Shown: in pieces, positions 1 to 10,700 of the stretch
Position numbering within the stretch: position 1 is the first letter of the stretch
How the letters are laid out: each line of letters starts with the position of its first letter
Source: Neospora caninum Liverpool
Lineage: Eukaryota; Apicomplexa; Conoidasida; Eucoccidiorida; Sarcocystidae
NCBI RefSeq assembly: GCF_000208865.1
Contig: NC_018397.1
Location: 186,001 to 250,000 of the forward strand
DNA length: 64,000 nt
Direction: 5' to 3'
Position numbers and translations under genes: made by a program
Notes under the pieces: generated by a model
Told to the model about the DNA's origin: nothing
The model's database searches: none
What the model saw: the letters and a program-made list of their open reading frames with translations, nothing else

Positions 1-272
1 CAAGAAAGCGCTGGTGACTGTCTCTCCCGCACAAAAAAAGGCCCCCGCAAGGAGGGGAACCACGGACAGCGAGACAGCGGAATCTCAAAGTAGAGGCAGT
101 TTGCTCGCAAGGCGACGCCAGGGTGAGCGAGGAACGCGCCATCAGGTGCCGAGGGACAGAAAAGAGATTTCAGCCGTGCATGTGCCTCTTCGCTTCGTTT
201 TCGTAGTCGTGTCGCTCTCATTTGTTCACCTCTGCTCGCCGCGCGGCCTCGAGTGTCTCCGTTCCCCCCTAC

Positions 273-3200
273 CGGATATTCAGTTTGAACACCGTCGCGT
301 ACTGCTTGTGCTTCATCACGTGCGACTCGTGACGCGCCAGCAACCTGCCGACGAGCTTCTTCAGCTCATACACCAGGCGCTCGGGCGTACGTACACCCCG
401 CGCAGCATAGGACTCCTCGACGCTGAGACTCTTGGGCGCCACCGTCGGGATCACGGGCTCAGTTTCGTCGCCGAGGCAGAGCGCTCGGAGACAGAGCGCT
501 GATGCGAGGAAGGGCGAACGCGAGAGACCAGACAGAGAAGCGGAGAGCGTTGCCTGCGAAGAGGCAAAGACAGCGGCGTGAGAGGCCGAAACCGCGGGCG
601 CAGGTGGAGGGAGAAGCCGAGGATTTTGGGCCGGAGAAGAGGACGGAGAACGCCGCTGTGGCGAAGAACCAGAGCGCCAGGCGCTGGACGCGTTGCTTTG
701 CACGGTTCGCCTGGCGTCTCCGGAAGGCATCAGGACTCCCGATTGCCTCCGCTCCAGTTCTCGCTGTCTCCGCGCGTCGTCCTGTCTGTCGCCCCGCCTC
801 TGCGTCTCCCCGCGCTCCCCACAATCGTCTCCGCTTCTGTCTCCTTTCCACCTCAACGTCTCCAGCGGCCGCGCTGCGTCCTCGGCGAGCGCCCTGGCCA
901 GCGACGCCGCAGGCGCGAAGTGAAAGTTGGAGGCTTCGAGGAGGGAGGCGAGTCGCGCGAGAGGAAGGGCGAGGAGATCCGCGCACGTTCGGAGGCGTGC
1001 GCGCGAGAGGAGACGCAGCAAGGCCCCGCCTGCGGAGACGGCGCGACAGCAGAGCAGAGAGCAGCGTTGCAGCGAGGCTAGGGGTGAACGAAGGGACGCA
1101 AAGACACACTGGGAGCTCCACGGAGACACCAAAAAGACAGCGGCTGCGAAGACGCAGGACTTGGAGCCGTGGAGAAAATGATCGAAACGAAACACCACCG
1201 AGGAAAGACCGGACGGACGAGGCCAACCGGGATCGGCGTTTCGCGCCACTCGCGAACTCTCAAGATGACGCAGCGCACAGCACGCGAGCGCTTTGCCGGA
1301 GCCTTTGCTGCCGCGTTTCCGCGGAGAAAAAAAGGCGAGCGGGCGGCCAACCGAAGCACACCTGGAAACGACGGGGCATCTCGGGAGCGAGAGCGTGCGA
1401 CACACAGAGGATGGGCGCGCGAAAGGTTCTCTCTTACCGACGCCGGGGAGTTTCTGCAGAGGGAGAGGCGCCAAGAACGCGCGTCGGTGCTGCGGCAGGA
1501 GCAGCGTCTGGCGGCTCGGCTTGTTGTATGCCCCGGCAAGCTTCGCGAGCGATTTGTTCGTGCTGATGCCTGAAAGAAGAAACGGGAGAGAGAAGGAAAC
1601 GGAGACAGGTGAGGGACACGCGAAACGGGCCGCCACCCTGGCGCCTGTCACCTGCAGAGAGAGGCGGAGTTGCACTCCGGCGAGGGGTGAGGAAAAAAGC
1701 GACACGAAGTGCAAAGGAAAGGGGAGAGGACAAAACGGAGACGAAAAACGCATCACACTTTGTTTTTTGTTACCTCCAGCAACGACACAGGCGACTACCG
1801 CAGGTCGCGACGAGGCCGCCCTGATAGACGTGGCGAGAACAGATACGCGGACCAAGCAAAGGCAGCGATAATGCCGTTCATCTATCTCTCAAGCTCGCCA
1901 GACCCATCCATATACGTATTCGCGCATATCAATGTCTGTCTATCAGCAGATATCTGTATCTAAATCGATACATGCATCTGAAGGAGACGACTACGTTACC
2001 ACGGACATTTACCTGCACACAAATGAGACACATATATGTACACTCGCATTCATGCTGCATATACGTCCATGGACAGATATGTAAAAAAGAGGCCCGGAAG
2101 CCACCTGTACTTGCAAGCTTGTTTGCATACGGATAACTTCCAGTGTTCAACGTCGCTTTACGACAGGGACTCGCCTCGCGTTTTGCCCCCGGGCGTGTTC
2201 ACTCTCGAGTTGTTCTTGTCTCTGTTCCCGATGTTTCGCGTTCGCTTTTGCCCCGTTTCCTTCCCCTGCGCCGTACGGGGCTTCCTCGGCAGGTTTGTCT
2301 CTCGCTGTCACCGTCCTCAGACGGCTGCTTACCTGCAGTGCTCGTGAGCCCAATGTGAGTTTTGATGTAGTTGCGAATGGCCGCAGCCAGGTGGGTTGCG
2401 ATCGCCAGAGTCACCAGACAAGGACACGGTTGATAAGAAGCGTCATCCTCCTCGGCAACACGGCTCTCGTGTTCATCTGTGCCGGCGTCGCCTCGTGGAT
2501 CCTTGTCTTTGCCGTCCGTCTGGTTCGCGTCTTCTCTGTCTCTCTCGGCTCCGCTCTCTGTGTCTCGATCGCCTTGCGTCTCGCGTCTCGCGCCTCTCGA
2601 GAGGTCGTTTTCCGTGTCTTTTCTCTCTTTCTTTCCCTCTTCCCCGGCACCTTCGTCCTCCCTCCCTCGCCACGAGCCGTCGCCCTGGGAGTTGCCAATC
2701 ACGCAACAGAGATGAGATCGCCCACACACCGTTCTCTCGCGCTTCCGCCTGTCCCCGTCCTGGTCATCTGCGCCTCTGTCTCGGCGGGGCTCGCGTGTGG
2801 AGTCTGCTTTCTCAGGATACGCAAAGGGAGCGAAGGCGAGCAGCCAGAGATCCCCTTTCCGTGTTTTTCTTCCGAGCCGCATGCTGGAGCTATGACTGGC
2901 CGCCGCGCCTCTCTCCCAGTCTGAACCGACTCGAGTTTCCGGCCCCACGCGGTCCCCCGCAGAGGAAGAAGAGTCAGGCGAGAAAGAGGCGCGAGAAGAC
3001 GAAAGCGAAAAAGGCGAGGAGTGGATGCTTCCTTCCGGGAAAAAGGCGACGTCATGTCTAGTCCGTTTCCTCGAGAACTTCCCCGAAGGTTCGAAGAAAC
3101 GCGAGGCAGACTCGCCTCCCTTACCGGCAGACACCGACGCTGGGCATCGCCCTTCTTCCTCTTCCCCGGAGCGTCTCCGCTCCCCAGTTCGTTCCGGCTC

Positions 3201-4343
3201 TCTCTGTTCGACGGCGTCTCGGCGACCTCCAGATCTAGACGGCGTCTGTTCCGAGAGATCCATTCGCGGCGCGTCGTCTTGGGGCGGAGACGCCGCGCAG
3301 AGAGACGATAGAAACCGGCGCAGCGCAGGCACCCCCGCAGCCACGAGAGCACTCACATCGATGAAGAAGTCGTCCAAACCGAGACGCTGAACGGCCAGCT
3401 CTTGCTCCATCATCACCCTCACCACCGCGTGCGACGCCCTCGCGGCCAGCGAGGCGGAGGGACAAGGTGACGAGGCCGCAGGACACTCCGGAGACGCAGA
3501 AGCCCTAGAAGAAGCGGAGGTAGAAGACAGAGCGGAAAGCGAGGAGGAAGAACAGGCAGAGGTAGAAGACGTGGAGGAAGAAGAGGTGGAGGATAGCGAA
3601 GAGTCTACAAAGCAGGAGAGGAACGCTTTTTTTTGCACGGCACGCAGAATGAGATCCGACACTTTTCGGTATTTGTCGAGATCCTCTCCATTTTTCACGA
3701 CCAGGGAGGGGCATCTGCGAAGCGCTTCAGGCATGTAGATGCCTTTCCTGACTTCCCAGGGTTTCTGCCGAGCTACCAGATTGCTCGTGACAATCAACTG
3801 TTTCTGCCGCACCGCGACTGGTTTCCCCGCCAGCGACGGGTCCAGACGTTCTTCGACTTGTGCGTAAAAGCAGTCCATGTCGACATGGACGACGACGCGA
3901 GACAGACACGAGGCAGCAAAGGCGAGCGGGGAAGGCGTTGAGACAGAGCTGGGAGAGGCGCAACAGCGCGAAGCTACGCAGCAACAGAGAGGATCGACGC
4001 GGCGCCGGGGCCCGCGCCCGTCCGAGCTGTCTCTGAGGATTTGTCTGGTGCGCCGCGTCGGCGCCACAGTCCTCGCGGGCGATCTGCGGACCAGGGAAGG
4101 GTGAGACACGGGCAAAGACGCGGCTGGGGCTACAGCTGAAGACGCCGGGGGCGACCAAGAAGAGACAGGCCGCCCGAGCGAAGCGGATGAGGCGGGAGAA
4201 CTGTCAGCGGAAAAGGAAGAAGGCTCCGCAAAACAGACAGAGGACGTCGACTGAGAGGATGACGGCGGTGCTCCGGGGGCTCCGGGCTCAGATTGTGGCG
4301 AAGACACTCCCGCGACCGGGTCGCGGCTGTTTTCTCCGTGCAT
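273..4343 (-). CDS. POLI: Y-family translesion DNA polymerase, iota-like (3' partial)
   Basis: Likely inserts nucleotides opposite damaged bases in the nucleus. Exons read on the minus strand: 4343-2333, 1569-1438, 1029-273. The last ends at a GTAGGG donor, so the rest lies left of 273 or outside the window. After a Ser/Pro-rich N-terminus of about 135 residues comes the palm motif VVHVDMDCFYAQVE (near 3890), then a block ending NGEDLDKYRKVSDLI typical of iota. The second catalytic motif, RLGLDDFFIDV (3352-3384), has Asp-Asp where the family has Asp-Glu. The palm closes with THIGLTSTAG, continued across the intron by ISTNKSLAKL and the thumb hairpin LPGVG. The little finger begins near PKSLSVEESY. 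Two insertions, Ser-rich and Arg/Glu-rich, lengthen exon 1. The start is the first in-frame ATG before the Ser/Pro tail; an open frame extends further upstream without similarity. Kappa or eta fit the fingers less well. Confidence 0.85.
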
Positions 4344-4904
4344 CTTTGTCTCTCTGGTTTGCGGCCTTTCGCGGAGACGTTTGTCTAGGCGAGCGAGAAA
4401 AAGACGGTCCGTCTTCTCTTTGCTTTCTTCTTCACGTCGTCCGCCTCGCCTTCGTGCGAAAAAGCAGATGCATCTCCCGGGAGAAGGAGAGGCAGAAAGC
4501 CACGTGTGTCGTCTTTCGCCTTTTCCCTCGAAAAAAAAAGCGACCGCACACGCCTTTTGAGGCGAGAAGGACAGGCACAAAAAAGACGAGCACACGACGC
4601 GCTGCCTCGCCCAGCGCAGCCTCCGCCGTTTGCTCCACTCCCTCCTCCCCCTTCCTTTTCGTTTGCGTGTGTATGTCGAGCTCCATACACCCTTTTTCTT
4701 CACGAGTCCCCACCTTTACGCCTCGTCCTTTTCGCTCCTGCCACCATCGCGTGTCAACTGTCGCGGCGACAAAGATAAAAAAGCGAGAGACACACCACCT
4801 GTATCCTTTGCGCAGAGAGTCAGATGCTGCATGAAAACCTATATATCTACACATTTGCGTACTTATACACGGATGTAAAACGCGGCAGTGACCGGAAGTC
4901 CTTG

Positions 4905-4950
<46 letters not shown>

Positions 4951-7763
4951 TCCATGTATATTTAGATTGGGGGTGACTCGAACTGGGGACGTGGTGGTCT
5001 GTCTTGTTCGCCGAAAGCACCTAGCAATTAAGAGAAACTTGGAAACCTGAATCCCTTTTCTGGAGTCATATTTAGTATCCTAGAATCTGTAATGTCTCTC
5101 TTGATTCGAGTATTTTCTATACCCTCACTTGTTTTTGTGCAGCACGCAACACGGAACAAGCATGCGCACCTACACGAGAGGATATACTTTACGTGCTTCT
5201 TTGTTTTTGAGTACGTATATAGACATGTGGAAAAGGGAAACATCTCTAGACCCCTTTACATGCACATGTACACGGCGGGAGGCGGTGCTCGCGGGGCTGC
5301 AGCGTCTTCACCGGTGGCCTTCTGTGCCTATTTTCTCTTCCTTTTGCACGAACTAGAGAAGGGGACGAGAGGATACGGAGTGGTGCCTCCACGGTTCCTT
5401 CCTCTCGCACCGTTCCCTTCTGTCGAGTTCTGCGTTTCGGGTCACGAGAAATGAGACACAAACTCGCGTCGTTTACAGCGGAGCGGCGCGTCACGCTCGG
5501 AGAAATCATCCCTTCTTTTCTCTCTCTTCTCCCTCTCACCTTCCTCTCCACATGTCATCCACTGCCTGATCTGTTTTCTCGCGCTTGGTCTTTTCCGTTC
5601 GGCTTCTTCAAAAAAGTGACATCGCTTTTTCTGAATCGTTGCCGCCTGCCTCGCGGTCTGTGTGTGTGTGTCGCGACACAGACACCCGCTACTCAGGGTG
5701 TAGCATCGCGTTGCTCGGCTGCTGCCTGTGTGTGCGAAGAGGTTTCTTCTCTGCCTGGTGTTTCTGCCTTCGCCGCAATTCTCCCAAAACGCCCTCGCTC
5801 TGCCGAGTCTTTTCCGCCGCGGGCTCTCTCTCCCGCGTCCTCCCACTCCGCGCGCGGATCTGCCGAGCCAATCTCGGTTTGTCTCTCTCTCTGAGTCTGT
5901 TTTCCACGCAGGCTCGGCGATCGAGGGCGCGCGCCGCAGCCACGCGGAAAAGGACGAAAAAAGCGAGTGTGCACTGCCTCTGCGAGGACGGAAAAGAGCC
6001 TTGAACACTTCGTCCGGCGCCAAACGACACGGAGACAAGAGACAGACAAGAGAGACAGACGAGCACTCAGTCCTCCGCGCCGGGATTCAGGAAATAGGGC
6101 AGAGCGTCCGCAGAAAAGCTGCGCGCAGAGCTGTGCGCCGCGACGCCCCTGCCGCCCACGGCGGATCCTGGGTCTCTCTCTCTGTCCACACCGCTCTTTC
6201 GTTGTCGCGGGAAACCGCCGTTTCAGAGCGGAAAAGGGGGGAATCGGAGCGAGCAGACCGCTGCAACGACACGCGGAAGGGGGGAAGAGCGCCGAGACAG
6301 ATGAAGGCGAAAACGCGAAGAAAAGGGGAAAAGAAAAGAGAAGAAACGAGGCGGCTGAGGCAGCGCTGTGCTTGTGGTGTGTTGCACAGAGAGAGAGAGA
6401 GCGGCGCTGTGTTCTCCGCGTTGCATTTGCGCGTGTGTCTTTGAACTGCGCGTGTGTTTTCTCGCAGGCGCTCGAGCAGAGAGGGGCGAACCTTTGCAAG
6501 GCACCAAGAGCGAGAAAAGAGGTTTCTTCGTCTCCCGTCCAGAAAAAAGGAATACCTTCAGTCGTGAAGGCGAACGCGAAGGGACGCCGGGAAGGAAACG
6601 GAGAGCAGCCGAGAAGCTCTCCACGTTTTGTCTCCTCACTCAACAGCGCCCCATGTCGAGAGGACTGCATGCGGGGACACAGCGCGACTGGCCAACTCTG
6701 CGTGGTTCCCCGCCTCTCTTTTTTCCCGCTGTGGCGAGGCGCCCTCTGTTTGCGGGAACAACTGTTTTTTTTAACTGCTTTTCTGCGGCTCGGTTCACAG
6801 TCTGTGACCCGGAAGCACGTGGGAGTCCAGGGTCCGTTTGTTCCCTCTCGTTTTCCTCGCCTGGTCAACCAAAGTTTTATTCCAGTGTTTCTTCTGGGAC
6901 GCGTCCGCTTCTCTCTCCCCGGCCCCCTTTCTTCGCTCTCTCGACGCTCCGCCACTACGCGGAACCTTCCAGAAATGTAGGGGAAGTGGCAAGGGCCGTG
7001 TCTTCTCTTTTTCTTCCCTCATTTTCCACTTTCGTCTTCTCGCCCTCTCCCTCAGCCGTTGTCCATGTGCGCAGCATCCTCCGCTGCAGCTCCTCGTGCG
7101 GGCCGCCGTGGCTGGACCGTCTCTCAGTCTTCATCCTTGTGCTTCACGCTGCTCCAGCGCTTTCTCTTTAGATTTTCTCTCGTTTTTCTCTTCTCGTTCG
7201 TCTGTCTTTGTCTCCTGGGTCTCTCTCTCGCAGGTGCATGCACACGCCGCCCCGCCCCGACGCTTCTGGTGGCAGCTGCGTGGCGCGAGTCTGCGCGGCT
7301 TCTCTGCATGCCCTCTCCGTTTTTTCAACTTGAAACGCTTCCACGCCTCGAGTTTTCGTCTCTGATCGCGTCCCGCTCTCTCCTCGTCCCCCAAGTCCCT
7401 TGCGTTCTTTTTCTCCTTTGTCTTCGCGGCCGATCAAACGGGGCATGACGCCGTCTCCACAGCTCTGCTGGCTTCTCTCCCAAAACTTCCACTTCGCCCT
7501 CTTCTCTCTTTTTTCCTGGTTCCTTCTCTCTGTGCTCCCTCTCTCGCCTCCTCTTTGTTCTTTCCCCTCTCCGTCTCTTTCGTTGCTCGTCTGTAGCCCC
7601 GCGTTTTCCCGCGTCGTCCTTGCCCTTGTGTCCCTCTCCGTTTCCTCTCTTGCCCCGTCTGACCGTGACATTTCTGTTTCCCCTCGTGTCCCCCGCCTCG
7701 CGTTTGCCTCGCAGTGTTCGCTTCGCCGTCGCGCGAGTCTCTCTCTGCGCTGTGTGGGGGGTG
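4344..7763. other. Divergent spacer between POLI-like and SPT6 genes
   Basis: This 3.4-kb stretch separates two head-to-head start codons and should hold both promoters and 5' UTRs. Many overlapping open frames occur here, but they come from GC-rich, purine/pyrimidine-skewed sequence and none shows family similarity. A (TA)n tract lies at 4907-4948. The last 700 bases before the SPT6 start are strongly C/T-rich on the plus strand, which suits a long 5' UTR. I see no TATA-like element that can be trusted. Confidence 0.5.
4907..4948. repeat. (TA)n microsatellite
   Basis: About 21 uninterrupted TA dinucleotides in the divergent spacer. Confidence 0.97.
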
Positions 7764-10700
7764 ATGGAGGCCGCGGCGTCGCCGGCGTCCAGTGGCCGCG
7801 CGGGCGAGGTGGAAGGAGGCGCGGGAGGGCGCCTGAGGCGGCCGGTGTCGGACGAGGACGCGCCTCTGCGCCCCGAGAAGTCCAAGGCTGCGAAGAAGAA
7901 GTCGCGGAAGAAGGAGAAGCGCGAGCGGAGCCTCGCGGGTGAGAAGAAGCGGAAGCACAAGTCGCGGAAGCAGTCGTCTTCGCGGAAGAAGAAGCAGCGA
8001 TTTCTGAAAGACAGCGCGCGCGAAGACTCCGAGGAGGAGCGAAGGCGGCGCGGCTCCTCCGACCTGAGCAGCGAAGAGGACGAATCCGAGTCGGACGAGG
8101 ACGCAGCGATCGCGGCCGAAATGAAGGGATTCATCGTGAGCGAGGAGAGCGGCGAGGAGGGTGAGAGCGACGACAGCGAGAAGGAGAACGAAGACGAGGG
8201 CCCTCCACAGCTCGACGAGGAAGACCTCGCGTTGATTGAAGAGAACACCGGGTTGACGGTGCGCAAGCAGCCGCTCCGGCCGCCGCGCGAAGACGGCGAA
8301 GGGGAGTCGGACGAAGAGGGCGACGAGGGAGAAGCGGCGAGCGCCGACGACGCAGACTCGACAGCCTTCGCCGCGCTCCCGTTTGAGGAGCAACGCAAGT
8401 ACCGCCGCCTGAAGAAGGTCGAGGCCGGGGCGTCGAAGCTGGACGATCCCTCGGGGAGCGAAGAGGGAGGAGATCCGTCCCGGAGTCCCAAAGAGGAGTT
8501 GGAGTCGCTTTTCGACAAGGGCGCGGCCCGCGACGGCGCCACCTTTTCGGATCTCGAGGCCTCTGCGTCGGCTCTCGACTCAGACGCCCTCGCATCCGCC
8601 GGCTTCGCCGCGCAGCAGGGAGCAGGCGCCCCACACGCCAAGGCGCTGAAGCGGCCAGGGACGAAGCGCCTGCCGCGTGTCCCTTCGTCCCCGGCGGCCC
8701 GCGAGGAGCGGGGCGACGCGAGCGAGGACGAGGAGGCGTGGCTCGAGGAAGACGCCCTCCGCGAGAGCGCTGCGCAACAGCGCATGGGCGAGACTTGGGG
8801 CCTCGTCTACGACTGCTTCGGAGACGTCGACGCAGTGATTCGCATCCTCTGTAACCAGAGACCGCCGAAACACTCCGGCAGCGGAGGCGAAGAAGACGAC
8901 TTCCAGGGCGCAGGCGACGCAGAAATCGACAAGCGACGCCGCAGGGACCAGGGAAGAGGTGGCCGCGAAGACGACGAAGGCGACGAGCTGCGGCCCCGAG
9001 CGGGAAAACTCGGCGCCAAGCGCGCGCCGAGAGCCGGCCGGAGAGGCGAAGGCTGGGAAGCCATCGGCGAACCAGACGAAGTCAAGCGAGAGTACCTAAC
9101 CGCGTTCGACGAGCACGTCCGCCGCGTCGACGACCCCGAGCGCCTCTTCCTCCGATTCCAGGATCGGCCCAAATCGACCTCGCAGGTAGGTCCTCGACGG
9201 CGGGAGGGGAGCGAGGAATGTGGCGGCTTGCGAGGAAAAGAGACAGAACAAGAGGGCAAGAGGGGGACGGGAAAAAAAGTGACAACGGAGACAACGAACG
9301 GTGGACACAAAGAGAGAGACAGAGAGAGAAGGAGAGTGAGAGAGTCACCAGGCTGCAGCGCGTCCCGAATCTGTGTCTCGCCCTCTTCTTCTCTGCTTTC
9401 CTCTCGCATGCGCGGCCAGCCGCAGGTGCTTGCTGTCTTTATGCCGTTTCGTTTTTGTCAACGCCGTTTTCTGCGTGTTTTGGTGCCGCGTTCACGTCTC
9501 TTCGCGCGGCGCCTTGACAGCGCCAGTCTAGGTATGCTTTTGCCGCCCCTGTTTGGTGTCTTTTCTGTTTCTCTCGCGTTCTCTCCTCCCTTCTGTCATT
9601 CTCGGTCTCTCGTGTCCGTTTTCCCTCGCTCAGGCGGCGCTCGTGCTGGAGAGTGGTTGGATCACTGCGCGGCTGTTCCGCGAGTTTGGGGCGCAGCTGA
9701 CGGAGGAGGAGTTGCGGAAGCGGTACTTTGACTCTTTCTTCGAGGGGTGTCGCCTGCGGCGGTCGCCGTACCACGACGTGCGGCAGAAGGTGATTGTTCT
9801 CCTCGACTGGGTGTTGAACGAGCGCCTGGAAATCGTCTTCATTCTCCACCACAAGCTCCACCTGATTGCGCCGCCGCTGACCGAAGAGATGGTCTGGCGC
9901 GTGTACGAGCTGGACCAGCAGTACTGCCGCCTCCTCGCGAAGAAGCGCCGGGTCTTTGGGTTGATTGAAGAAGTCGTCGAAGGCGTCGCCCACCTCCAGG
10001 GCTCCCGCCAAAGCGAAGAGACTCGCCAGCGCCTCCTGCAGATGTGGGCCCTCTGCACCGAAAAGGCCGCGGCCAGCAGCAGCGAGAAGACGCGGGAGAA
10101 TGGCCGAGACCGCTGGACTGAACGCGGGAGAAGGCGCGATCGGGAGACAGACGTCCCGGCGGTGGACGGTGAGGAAATCGCGCTGGAGGACTTCCGGACC
10201 TTTCTCCATTCGCATTACCGGCAGTTCGTTGCGACTGCGCGAGAGGAACTGCAGAAGAAGGTTGCGCAGAGCGGAGAGACTCGAGAGCGGAAGCGAGAAG
10301 CCGATGAGGGCGAGCAAGAGCAGGACGATGAGGCGGAAGAAAAAGAGCGAGCGGCGCCAAGCGAGACCGAGGAGCGAGGCGCAGAGGGCGAGGAAGACGA
10401 CGGGCTGGGGCTCGAGACAGCAGAGCGCGGGGCGCAGGAAGAGACAGAGAAAGAGGAGGAAGACGACTGGCTGAAACCCGATGGGACGCCAAACACGTCG
10501 CTGCGAAGCGAGAACCATGGACCCGCGGCGCCCGCTTCGCCTGCGTCGCCGGGTACCCGAGACGGCGCGGGGGCGCAGTCGACCTCTTTGCCCCTTCCTT
10601 CGCTGTCTCCTCTTCCTTCTTCTCTGTCTCCTCTTCCTTCTTCTCTGTCTTCTCTTCCTTCTTCTCTGTCTCCTCTTCCCGCTTCCCTTTCGTCTCCATC

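Noticed and set aside
1..272. Next exon of the polymerase gene near the left edge
   Set aside because: One acceptor on the minus strand close to position 18 would fit the phase, but only a few codons are readable, too little to support an exon.
502..1566. 354-codon plus-strand frame at the left edge
   Set aside because: Antisense to polymerase exons whose minus-strand reading matches the Y family.
5693..6955. 420-codon minus-strand frame in the divergent spacer
   Set aside because: Arg/Ser-rich composition without family similarity, several competing frames on both strands, no splice signals that extend it.
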